A stretch of DNA of 64,000 nt, from NCBI GenBank assembly GCA_029204225.1, contig CM055100.1, forward strand, positions 10,684,349 through 10,748,348. Reading direction: 5' to 3'. Source of the DNA: Diphasiastrum complanatum. Lineage: Eukaryota; Streptophyta; Lycopodiopsida; Lycopodiales; Lycopodiaceae. The notes under the pieces are model-generated. The model was not told the origin of the DNA and searched no databases. It was given only the letters and a program-made list of their open reading frames with translations. The translations under genes and the position numbers were made by a program. This document shows, piece after piece, positions 16,601 to 33,127 of this stretch. How positions within the stretch are numbered: the stretch's first letter is position 1; every line of letters starts with the position of its first letter.

Positions 16601-19026
16601 TGAGATAATTTCCTATAGTGATTGTAGGACAACTAGATGATCAATGGATCTCTAGAATATCAGATAAGGCGGTTAAGGGTTTTCTGAAAAGAAAAGCTGT
16701 TGGTGGGATGTTAGTAATTTTGGAAAGGAAATTCTAGGATTGTAAAGATCTGATGATGAATGGTGTGTTTAGTGCCTAGTCGCAATATGGGAAAGGAAAA
16801 AACCATTCGATCAAATGTGGGGTATTTTGAAAAATTTTGAATTTTAATTTAGATCCCAATGTGGTATCTCATTATTTACAAAATCAAAGACCCTCAAATC
16901 TATTTCTCACTTTCTTAATTGATCCTTTACTTCTTAGTAATTTCTCGAATATAAGACATTAGACTGATTTATATGATTCTTTCCAACATGAAGTTAATCC
17001 TTCTGAAAGACTGTTATGTCATATAAATTACTACTTGTGTGAATAGACTTGGAATTCAGATAAATTCTAGGATTAAAATGTTTCAATTTTCTTAAACCAT
17101 GGAATATCTCTGGTGCATAAATGGATTTCGATGGAATAGTAGTTTCTATCACTCAGAGTGAAAATATTTGAAGGAGAAGTCCTGTGTGTAATAGGTAGAA
17201 TCCTTTAGTGGAAGCGCTTATTAATGACTTTTCTTGGATTTCGATATTTTCATATATCATCTTTCCAATTAACTTTTATGGAAATTTATAATTTTTTTAA
17301 AAGGAGGGGTGAAGTGGTAGAATAAAATTCTATTTGGGAATCTGTTGGTTGCATAGCTTTCGGAAGAGAGCCAACTAGAGTATAGAAATGAGATTGGATC
17401 CGAAAGAAATTTCGGATACATTCAGAGTAAGATGCCTAATTGGAACTTTTTGAATATGAGGGATTCTCTAGGGATTGTGTGGACAATTTGGAACTTGAAC
17501 AGGTTTGATATTTGAATCATTATCTATAAGTAGTACAGTAAAAGGTCAAAGGTTACTAGTTCCATTTTGATTGGAATAAAAGTAAGTTTGATCAAAATTT
17601 AAGTCTGAGAGTTCTATATTGGATCAACCTAATCTTAGTTCAAGTACTAGGATCAGAGAGGGGTTAATCGGTGGGAGAAATTATGTAATTAGAAGTGAGT
17701 GGGATTGGAAAACTGTTGAGAGTGAATTTTATTTTGTCTCAGAGATTTCCAGAATATGTTATTTACTCATGAGAAATAAAAAATATTTTGTAGCTGAGTC
17801 ACAAGATCTCAATGAGATATGTGAGTAGCATATGTGGATTCTGGAGGAATCTGCCGAATAAAAATGTGTTTATGTACTGGGTCATAGTGAGATTATTCTC
17901 ATATGTGCACGATTAATCTTGTATGAATCTACTGTGTAATCCTAGTTACTAAGGTTATCTGGTGCATTTAACCTAGTCGGTGAACATGAACATATGATCA
18001 AGTATTGTTTTGACAGATACTTGCAGAGTTAACAAATCTTTGTATAGAAGATTCATCGATTAACTTATAAATGATTTGAATAAGGATCTAAATGTGGTGT
18101 TATACTAGTATAATTGAATTCTTCACCTAGACATTTGAGATTTCTGAATCATTGGCAATTAACTTGAGTAGTTGATTACTCCATGATGAAGTTTAACTAT
18201 CAGTGGGATGTGGATTCACCAAAAACTGATGGCTTTTTAATTATATTGCTTGTAAGATGCATGATTAGTGAATCATTTCAGTTCATCAGTTAAAATTGTG
18301 CGCATTGGATATAAAGTATTCTTGGGATAGAGTATCCCTTAGATAAGGGATAGACTCAGCTCATTAGTGATTGTATCCCAGAGAGCTCAAATGGATAAGG
18401 AATCATAATGAATCCAAGAATAACAACTGAATTGATATTCAGTAGGACTTTGGATATCTAGATGTGATTTTGGATTGTAATCCAAAGTTTTGTAATTGAA
18501 GATGATTGTCATTTGGTATGCTTTCTGTCTTTAATTACCAGTGGTTTATAGAACTTGAATATCCTGCATTTCAGTTAAAGAATCCTGATTTGAGAGTATT
18601 CCTAAAATCCAGTTAGAATGCGAGTTTGAGTAGATTCAAATTTGAATAGTTGGATACATTGAATCTAGACCCAAAATTTGTAGAGTTAGCATTTTGATGG
18701 GAAATCCAAGTGGCCAAATAGGGTTCTACTATCCATTGGTGCACTATCTTGGTGATTGCTTGCAATTCTATTTGTAGAATGATCTGTATTTGCTATTTTT
18801 GGATCCACACGTGTGAAATACAATAGCTTGCTAGTTTTGTACGGGGAGGATAACAATAGTACTTTATCATTTTATTCAAGTTTGATCAAGTTCTATTGGT
18901 ATTTGCATCTCATTTTGTGTGTAGATGCTGATTTTTCTACATTGGTGAAATTGGTAGTGTATTTCTCTTTCTAACCAAAGATCATTCAAGTAGATTGGAT
19001 CTTAAGGATCTGAAATCTTTCACAAT
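13682..19026. other. Unrecognised AT-rich region of about 5.3 kb
   Basis: No gene can be supported on either strand; all frames are short. The part 13980-14830 is related to 5691-6620. A CCACACGTGTGAA site lies at 18806-18818. The rest (14.9-18.8 kb) shows no repeat I could name. Its position between a PBS-like site and a Ty3 integrase relic suggests eroded internal sequence of a Gypsy element, but no gag, protease or RT motif was found, so it could equally be other DNA. Confidence 0.4.
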
Positions 19027-20030
19027 CACGATGCCATTTGGGTGATGGTTGATAGACTAACCAAGATAGCGCAATTTATACCAACTAAATTATTGTCAAG
19101 GCATCTGAACTAGCCTAGCTTTTTGTTGAAAAGTTGTTCAAATTTTATGGTTTGCCGAATGATATTGTTAGTGATCATGACTCCAGATTCACTAGCAAGC
19201 AGTTTTTGAAAAACTTGAAATAACCCTTAGTCTTAGTTCTTCGGATCACCCATAATCTGATGGGCAGACAGAACGTGTCAACCAGACGTTGGAAGATATG
19301 CTTAGAGCATATGTCTCTCAGTGACAGTCTTATTGGAAAAAGTATCTCCCTTTGGTTGAGTTCACACACAATAGTGCTAAGCATTCTACCATCGGATTCA
19401 GTCCTTTTATGTTAATGTATGGCCGCGTTCTCCAGTTTTGGTTGGACTCAAAGGTCTCAAGGTGCAAGCTACAGTATATTTCCTACAAGATATGCAAGAA
19501 ATGTTGCTAGTGGCCAAGCAAAGCATGAAAACCACTCAGAATAGAGCCCAGTTTTATGCTAACTGCGGTCGTTCACCTCGGGATATTGAGGTCAGAGCCT
19601 GGGTGCATCTTAAAATTCTGAAGGATTCGAAGGTACTTTTCGGATAGAAAAATGCCATAAGCTATCTCCTCAATATAGCAGACCTTATAAGGTTGTAAAG
19701 AAAATTAACCTGAGTGCTTATCAACTAGATCTTCCGATTGGGGTTGGAGTTCATCATGTTTTCCATGTAAGTCGTTTAAAACAATGACTTAGTAGGAAGG
19801 ATTCCCTAATTCCGGAAGGTGAACTAGTTGAGCTCGAGGATCTGTCTACCTTTTACCTAATGTACTTGAAAAAATTGTTGACATTCATCGTCACCAATTA
19901 AGAAACTATCTGGTTTTTGAGCTTCTCGTATGTTGGAAAGGCAAGACAGATGACAAGGACACTTGGGAGAGAGAGAACTGTTTAAGCCTAAAGTTCCCTA
20001 GCTTGCTCCCATTAGGAGGGGACTCTTGAA
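19027..20030 (+). pseudogene. Ty3/Gypsy integrase and chromodomain relic
   Basis: The + strand reads DAIWVMVDRLTKIAQFIPT, then YGLPNDIVSDHDSRFTS, SDGQTERVNQTLEDMLRAYV and PLVEFTHNSAKHSTIGFSP. These are hallmark blocks of a Ty3/Gypsy integrase core and C-terminal region. Downstream come SRPYKVVKKI, HHVFHVSRLK and, near 19935, VCWKGKTDDKDTWERE, which resembles the end of a chromodomain. Together they point to the chromovirus branch. Frameshifts and stops interrupt it, for example within HP-stop-SDGQTERV near 19256 and after AYVSQ at 19322. RT, RNase H, protease and gag are not recognisable upstream. Confidence 0.85.
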
Positions 20031-20041
20031 GGAGGAGGGAA

Positions 20042-20560
20042 TGTTATATACCCATAAGGGTATGCAACAGGAAACTTGAGGTGACAGTCTCAATAAAGGG
20101 ATGGAACGTTGATCTGAGGCTATAGGTCTTTTGGGTGCCATGTGTCAATGTCTCATTGGCATGCGGTGACTCGTTGTTATGGATCCGCGTCAGTGTGCAC
20201 AACTACCGCATGTCATTGGTCATGCATGAATCTTGTGGAGGGAGATGACTCGTTTGGACTATGTACATAGAAGTGGATCTCCATGAGCTTGGCATTCATT
20301 CTCTCTTGGAGAATGAAGAGCTCGTCCACTGGTGGTCAGGTCAGGACGAGTATCTAGGCCTCAAGATGTAGGTAGGTGAGGGTTGAGGGTAAGGCATGGT
20401 GGCATGGGACACCATGTCTTACATGAGATCCGTGCTTGCTTGATGGTGGTTTGTAGCTCCAGTGCATGGGGGTGAGGTGGCAATACCTCTATGGTTGAGT
20501 GGTGGCGTAGCGTTTGTCACTTGTTTGTGCTTTAGCAATGACCAGCACGACGATGGGGAT
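20042..20560 (+). repeat. Start of a Gypsy 3' LTR
   Basis: A purine-rich tract, GGAGGAGGGA, at 20030-20040 is followed by TGTTATATACCC, the kind of TG start common in plant Gypsy LTRs. This is the expected PPT/3'-LTR junction after the chromodomain. The right end is not defined; the sequence runs into a GA microsatellite at about 20563. Confidence 0.55.
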
Positions 20561-20562
20561 TC

Positions 20563-20739
<177 letters not shown>

Positions 20740-20810
20740 AAATTTGCATTGATTTAGAATTTAGGGTAATAGATGATGGTAATTGAATGTTAGATTTGTA
20801 ATTTGTGCAT

Positions 20811-23404
<2,594 letters not shown>

Positions 23405-23640
23405 TTATTTCAGACAATCTTTAAAACTGTATTTTCTGATACAGTCGGGACACTCAACATGGTACTTGGTCTTGACTGGACAATCAACCATGAAGTGGCT
23501 AGTTTCACCATAGATGAAACATCTGGTATGCAATGGCCCTTGTATAACTGCATAGCCATCTTGTATGGCTAATGGTTCTGGACTTTCTGGTGGGGATTCA
23601 TGATAAGTCAGGGCATGTCGGTGCAATGTTGCACTACATT
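23405..23640 (-). pseudogene. Possible gag zinc-knuckle scrap
   Basis: The minus strand encodes CFIYGETSHFMVDCP, which has the C..(x)..H..C spacing of a CCHC knuckle (C-x2-C-x4-H-x4-C) with the second Cys replaced by Tyr. A C-x2-C pair (CPDC) follows 15 residues later. It stops where the opposite-strand Copia D gag begins, so it looks like another element truncated by D's arrival or by recombination. Weak evidence. Confidence 0.3.
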
Positions 23641-26600
23641 GCATAAAAATGAATGCTGCAAATGAACTCTTAAGAGAGGTAGAGATTGCACTTCGTCTCA
23701 AGAGGCTTGGGAGACTTTGCAAAAGGTCTATGAATCCAAGAACCAAACTAGAATGTTAGCTTTGAATAATCAAATCTATAGAAGCTATCAAAAGAAAGGA
23801 GAGAGTGCATGTACTTTTGCCTAAGAGTAAAGGAATTGAACAAAGAGCTAGCCTTCATAGGTGATCCTATCAAGGATGACGATCTTGTTCAACTCATATT
23901 GAATGGACTAAGCTTTGAATTTGACAATTTGGTTTAGAGATATGCAATTATGGGTAAGCTACCCATACTTGAAGAACTCCAAGGCACACTCATGGCCGAG
24001 GAATTAAGAAGGAGCCAAATGCAAGAGAGGATGGATAGGCTTTCCATCCAAGGTGGAGATGACCAAGCTCTCTTCACTAAAGGCAAAGGCAAGTCTAAAG
24101 GCAAAGGATCAACATTCAAGAAGTCTTCAAAGCTTGAGGATCAAGAAGAACCCTCAAAGGCATCTCCATCAACCACCAAAGTCAAGCTACTATTGTAGCA
24201 AGATGGGACATTATGCCTCGGAATGCTTCAAGAGGAAGCAAGATCAAAGCCAAGCCAACATGAGAAAAGAGGAGGAAGAGAGTTCACATGAGAACTCTCT
24301 CATGATGTCCATATTTTCTTCAACAAGCTTCAAAGGAGAAGATCCTTGGTGGATTGACTCGGGTGCTAGTTCACACATGACTAGCAAAAGGGAGTTTTTC
24401 TCTTCTCTCTTATCTTATGATGGACCTATAAAGTCTATCTATACAGCAAATGATGAAGCTTGTAAGATTGAAGGAGTTGGTATCATTCCCCTTTGCTTAG
24501 GATCTTCCAAAAAGGTCAACATAGAAGGTGTTTTGTACATTCCTACAATAACAAAGAATCTACTAAGTGTTGGCCAAATGGTAGACAATGGTTTCAATGT
24601 TGACTTTGCTTCAAATGAATGTTTCATCAAGAATAAGGGTAAGATAGTGGCTAAGGGCACTAGACTTGGCAAACGCTATAAGTTGGATGCATTTGTGGAT
24701 ACTAATGTTGTCATGTTGGCCGAGAAGAGCAAGATATCTACCTTTACTTTATGGCACAAAAGACTTGGACATGTCAACTCGGGTTCCATGGAGGCTATGA
24801 TCAAGGAGGAGTATGCTTTAGGCCTACCAAGGTCTATTGGGAAGGAAGACAAGGTTTGTGAAGCTTGTGCTTTATCCAAGGCACATAAGAAGGTCTCCAT
24901 CACAGAGTCATCTCATCATCTTGAACTCATACACTCAGATGTGCACATTGCTAGCACCATATCTAATGGAGGTTCATCCATGTTTTTAACCTTCATTGAT
25001 GACTACTCAAGATATTGTTGGGTGTTCTTACTTTCCTTCAAGTCTCAAGTATTTAATACTTTTGTAAAGTTCAAGTTATTTGTGGAAAAGCATCATAATC
25101 ATAGCATCAAGATTCTTAGAAGTGACAATGGTGGAGAATTCATCTCCAATGAGTTCAAGGCCTTTTGTGAGGAGGAAGGGATCAAGAAAGAGACTTCTTT
25201 TCCTTACACTCCTCAACAAAATGGAGTTGCTGAAAGAAGGAATAGAACATTATGTGAATGTTCTAAGGTTTTAAGATTAGATGCATTTGCCCAAATCCTT
25301 TTGGGGTGAGTCTCTTGTATGTGCAAACTACTTGATGAATAGGGTGTCTTGCAGAGAAATTGAAGGCAAAACTCCTTATGAGATGTTGTATGGAAAGAAA
25401 CCCAATCTTAATCACTTGAAAGTTTTTGGGTGTATATGCTATGTGCATGTGCCATTGGAAACAAGAACCAAGGAGGATCCATCTTCCACAAGAGGGATCA
25501 TGCTTGGATATGCAAGCTCAAGCAAGGGCTACAAAGTCTATCTCCCATCCTTGAACAAATTTGTTGTTTCAAGGGATGTTATCTTTGATGAACATCATAT
25601 GCATATGCTTGACGAAGGCTCAAGTGCTCCAACAATCAAGAAGAAGATGGCTGAGGACCAAGATCTTGGTTTCGAGGAGGAGCTCATGGAGGAGCAAGCA
25701 CCAAACCACCACACCAAGGAGATCTTCAAGGGCAAAAGTGGAGCCATCAAGGCTCACATATCAAGGCAAAGGGCAGCAAGTTGAGGGTATCTCATCCAAT
25801 TCTTATTCTTTATCTAGTTTTGAAGAACCCTCTAATGTTGAAGATGCATTGAACTCCAAAGAATGGTATAAAGCTATGTTGGATGAGTATGATGCCTTGA
25901 TTGAGAATGAAACTTCGTTGCTTGTTGATAGACCTCAAAGGAATGTAATAGGATGCAAATGGCTCTTCAAGATTAAGATGAATGCAAATGGGAGTGTTAA
26001 CAAACATAAAGCAAGATTAGTTGCAAAAGGTTATGCTCAAGAGAGAGGGATAGACTATGAGGAAACTTTTGCACCCCTGGCCAAGATGGTCACAATAAGG
26101 CTAATCATTGCACTTGCATCACATTTTGGATGGATCCTATGTCAAATGGATGTCTCTAATGCTTTCTTGAATGGCTTTTTGGAAGAGGATATCTATATGG
26201 AGTAGCCACAAGGGTTCATCAAGCATGGAATGGAGAACAAAGTATGCCATCTCCAAAGAAGCATCTATGGCTTGAAGCAAGCCTCGAGATCTTGGAATTC
26301 AAGACTACATTGCTATCTTATTTCACTTTCTTTTGTTGAAAGTGAATATGATCCCACTCTTTACATTAAGTTTGATGATGTTGGTATTGTACTTTTACTC
26401 ATTTATGTAGATGACATCATCATTAGTGGAAATAGTGTTGATGGTATTGAAAAAATCAAGATAGATCTATCCTTAGAGTTCAAGATGGTAGATCTAGGGT
26501 GTCTTCACTTCATCTTAGGCATAGAGGTACTTAGAGGGTCTGATTTTATCTTTATAAGTCAAGTAAACTATGCTCAAAGTCTTAAGAAGAAGTTTAAGAT

Positions 26601-27339
26601 GGAAGTATGCAAAAGTGTTGACACACCAATGGAGCAAGATGTAAAAGTGCCAAATGAAGATGATGAAAGATCCTTCATGGACATCACTTTGTTTAGGCAG
26701 CTTATAGGCTCCTTAATGTGGATCACTATAACTAGAACAGATCTTAGGTTTAGTGTATGTAGGTTGAGCCAATCCATGCAAAAGCCATTGAATATCCATT
26801 GAAAAAAGGCTAAGAGGATTCTAAGATACATCTCATGTACATTGAATTTTGGGATTCTATATAGAGGAGATGTGATTAACCTTCATGCATTTAGTGATTT
26901 CCTTTCAAGTGCCTATTCAACTTTCATAGGAGAAGGTGTGGTTTCATGGCTTTCAAAAAAGCAAGAAACTATATCTCTATCTTCAACCGAAGCCAAGTAC
27001 AAAGCTTTGACAACCACTACAAAGGAGGTACTTTGGATCAAGAGATTATTAGTGGAGCTAAAGATCATGGATTCAGAGGAGGCACCAATCATCTACAATG
27101 ACAATATATCATCCCAACACCTTGCATCTAACCCAATCTTCCATGCAAGATCTAAGCACATTGAGATATGCCATCACTTTGTGAGAGAAATGGTGCAAGC
27201 CAAGGAGATTGCTTTGGAGAATGTTCCAAGCAATGAATGTGTAGCTGATCTACTTATTGAACCACTTCAAAAGACACCTTTTATGAAGTTCAGATCATCA
27301 CTTGGAGTGATTAGTAAAGCAATGATTGAACCAAGCTAG
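23633..27339 (+). pseudogene. Copia gag-pol pseudogene (element D)
   Basis: Gag remains run from KMNAANELLREVE. The zinc knuckle is SYYCSKMGHYASEC, with the first Cys replaced by Ser. Protease WWIDSGASSHM, LWHKRLGHVN, integrase HSDVH, FIDDYSRY, RSDNGGEFIS and NGVAERRNRTL are followed by RT with IGCKWLFKIK, MDVSNAFLNG and YVDDIIISG, then RNase H STEAKYKAL. Frameshifts lie near 24170, 25295 and 25745. Stops are TAG at 26203-26205 and TGA at 26800-26802. A deletion in RNase H (near 26900) removes the residues between FSD and the STEA block, including catalytic acids. Gag has further stops before 23950. Non-functional. Confidence 0.9.
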
Positions 27340-27353
27340 ATAGTGAGGAGGAG

Positions 27354-28037
27354 TGTTAAAAATTCACAATTCTAGCTTGACTAGTTTTGGTCATATGACT
27401 TGTAAATAGTTAGATGGTCATGATGTGGCTTGTCACACGTGCCAAATAGCATAGGATTCCATTCATAAGGATGTTCTCAAGTAGACCTAAGTGTTAGAAC
27501 CTTTGGAATGAGTCCAAATTATGCTTAGATACAAGAGAAAAAAAAAATAGGAGCTATTTTTGGTAATTTTTGCATTGTTGAGGGATTTCCAAGATTCCAA
27601 GCCTAACTTGGTAGGGATGAAAGATCCACCAAAATTAGCATTAGGGATAGGTTTAGGGCTACTCATACCTACCCAAAACCGTGATGGATCATGTATATAT
27701 AGGTGATGATATCTCACCAAAATCAATCAAGCAATTTCATGATTTTTCTCTCATAATGGTGCAATTGCTCTCTATGTTCATAATTGTTTGAGTTCTTGTG
27801 ATTAGTAATGATTATAGGATTGAATGTAGGTCTGGTGTACAGTACTCAGACTGTGGGAGGCCATACTTTCACACGTGTGAAGCCTTCTTCAAGGATTTGG
27901 GCCATTTAGTGAGGTTCAAGCATAGATTTTTGATGGATTTTGATGGTTCAACTTGTGCTAATCTTATGAGATCATAATCTATTGTTTCCCTCATCATTTC
28001 AAGTGTTTTAGGATCCTTATTTGCTGTAATTTTTACA
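27354..28037 (+). repeat. 3' LTR of element D, about 684 bp
   Basis: Starts TGTTAAAAATTCACAA immediately after the polypurine tract and ends at ...TTTTTACA. The start resembles the TGTGAAAATTGTCA start of the intact element and TGTTGAAAATTGTCA at 62016. It carries a degenerate palindrome at 27432-27445 and an exact TTCACACGTGTGAA at 27868-27881. A TATA-like TATATATAGG lies near 27692. The right boundary is inferred from the TACA terminus and could be off by some bases. Confidence 0.7.
27868..27881. promoter_or_regulatory. 14-bp palindrome TTCACACGTGTGAA
   Basis: Exact copy, in the downstream part of the element D 3' LTR. The core CACGTG is a G-box, a class of site bound by plant bHLH and bZIP factors. 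Function is inferred, not shown. Confidence 0.7.
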
Positions 28038-30880
<2,843 letters not shown>

Positions 30881-31127
30881 AGGCTAAATTGGCCCCTAAA
30901 GGTACCTTTGATGGGTGGTTCCCACACTCATTTTTTTGCGTTGGGGACCTCATACCCATTCCGCCACGTGTCATATTGGGATGGAGGCTCTTCCTCTATC
31001 GCAGGATGCGCATCCATGTACTGGATTCCCATCGTCATTTTCTTATCTCCACTCTCGACTCTCGAGTGAGAGTTCTGATCTATATACCTTTCCAGCGCGA
31101 TCCAGATTTCACACAATTCAATCTCTT
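30881..31127 (+). promoter_or_regulatory. Likely promoter of the IQD gene
   Basis: A G-box/ABRE-like CACGTGTC at 30965-30972 lies about 115 bp upstream of a TATA-like TATATACC at 31081-31088. The sequence becomes more GC-balanced here than in the flanking repeats. The transcription start is inferred at roughly 31110-31130. The first coding ATG is 2 kb further on, which requires a leader intron. Confidence 0.5.
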
Positions 31128-33127
31128 TAGGATCCTTTGAGCTTCAATTGGGCATAGCAGGTTCATAAATGGCAGATCTGAGGTTGCATTTTAAGCTGTG
31201 ATACGTACAACAGAGCTGAATTCAATGGCAGCGACATCTTTGCAGCTGTAAAGTGAGCTGCGAGGATTCAGCTGGAAAGCTTGGTAGTTTGATCTTAATA
31301 ATTTGTTTTTAGTTTTGGTGAGCTTGATTGAATTAGCATTCCCTTGATTTTGTTATACAATAGGCAGGTGCATTTTCTCGTAAACTCAATGAGGTTAGAA
31401 ATAAAGAGGTCAATCACAAAAAATGTCTTCAGTTCAGGCCTTAGTTAGATCTCCAAAATGCTTTGGAAATGGAAAAATGAGTTTTAGTAGTGACTGCTTC
31501 CAAGCAATTGATAGAACTTTTGTCTGAGTTTGTAAATTGGATTTTGAAGACCGTTGCTTCGGCAGAAATGCTGACAGAAACGAAAGAGGTATACTAATAA
31601 CTTAATCTTTCCCGGTGGGAGGTGAGACATACTGGCAACAAGCTCCATAGCAGCCAGAGGTTTGTCCCTCGTCTTTAGTCCAGTAACTCCAGTTGCATTT
31701 TAGTTAATAAAAAGCATGCACGATACCCAATAAACCCGAGGTGTGGGATTAAGAAATGTCCTCCTTAAAGCTTGAAAAAGTCGTTATTTTCATTCGGTAC
31801 TCCCATCCCAAGCTAGTCTTCTCTCGGTGGCAGAGATATTCTTACATAACTCACAGGTACAAGTTTTTCACTTGCCACGGACACATTTGGTTTAAGTGTC
31901 AAAGACTTCTAGCCCTTTTCTCAGTAATTCCGCCTTGGAGTTGCTAATTGACACAAAGGTTAAGCTGGTATTTAGATCACACCTATGAATCCCGCGTGAT
32001 TTTAGACCACACGAAATAAAATGGTGCTCATCATTAACCAGCACCGTCGTAATTTTGTATTGATAGATTCTATCTGAAAGTAGTTTTTGTATTTGGTCCC
32101 AAAATTAGGAAATATGATATATGGGAACATGTTAATGAAGATGAGAGAGGCCATGACAGCTCCAGGATATTAATTTAGCTTGTTTGATGCTCTTTGAGAT
32201 GGCAGATAGTCTGCTATTGTTGATCGAATCTAGTTAAGGTGTGGGAGTCTTATGCGTGCTTTCTCAAACTGCATGTTGATTAGTTTCACATTTTTTTCAT
32301 TATAGTTAGAAAATCTAATAGATAGATGATGCACAGACACAAACACACTGGAGTTCTCGGTTGCTCCTATCCATGAGTCTAAATATGTTATTGAATCGTC
32401 TGCGTTATATCCTGCTACATTTTTCATTGTGGAACTCCTTTTAACTTTGCAAATGACAAGGGGACATTGGATCTGATTGTTTGAAGCCTATGCTATTAGT
32501 ACTGTTGATTTTACGGCAAACCACACCTCATGTGTTCATGTGATAATGATCACTGAGAAGAATTAATTGGCATTCATAATGAAAAGAGTGTCAGGTCTAC
32601 TTCCGCAATTGCTAGACAGCTCAGATCCGCTTGAGGTTGCCCAATCATTCTGTTTATGCGGAAGATTGAGCAGCTTTTGTAGCTATGATTGTTGGACCCT
32701 TAGGAGATGGAATTGCTAAGTGTGCCAAAAGATTCTAGCTGAAGCTATGCACCTTAGAAACAAGAAACACAATTTTTACCGACTAGTTGGTGAATATATT
32801 TCTCATTTCAGCTACTCAAATGCTTCTTGGTATTATCAACCCGTAGTTTCACAGAAAATCAAACCTGGGTGGACGCTCCAAACTCAAACAGGAACACCAA
32901 CTTACCACGATATACCAACTAGACCATTAAAAGACCTACACACATAATAATATATTTTGATTCCTGGCCAGCTGATTGGATCAGATTGCTCTGTTACATA
33001 CTAGTGGTTTGGAACAGTGATCTTACTACGTTGTGCCAAGCTAGAAAAGTTGCATCATCTGTATCTTGTTTCTTATTTTGCAGGCAAGAATTTCTAGACT
33101 TTGAAATGCACGCTTGAAGTACAAGCT
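31128..33127 (+). other. 5' leader and probable leader intron of the IQD gene
   Basis: No coding region. A good acceptor, TTATTTTGCAG, ends at about 33083, just 44 bases before the chosen ATG. I therefore infer an untranslated first exon near 31.1-31.3 kb and an intron of about 1.8 kb. The donor could not be fixed. Introns in the 5' leader are common in plant genes and often raise expression. Confidence 0.45.

Larger units (their letters stand above)
23633..28037 (+). mobile_element. Copia element D, 5'-truncated, with 3' LTR
   Basis: The gag-pol pseudogene (23633-27339), a polypurine tract GAGGAGGAG (27345-27353) and a 3' LTR (27354-28037) form one + strand element. It starts within gag at the block equivalent to residues 63-75 of the intact element, so the 5' LTR, leader and gag start are missing. 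It is the same family as the intact copy at 39-45 kb. Confidence 0.85.

Noticed and set aside
13180-20560. One complete Gypsy element with paired LTRs
   Set aside because: The candidate 5' LTR (13180-13669) and 3' LTR start (20042) do not visibly match, and no target duplication was found.
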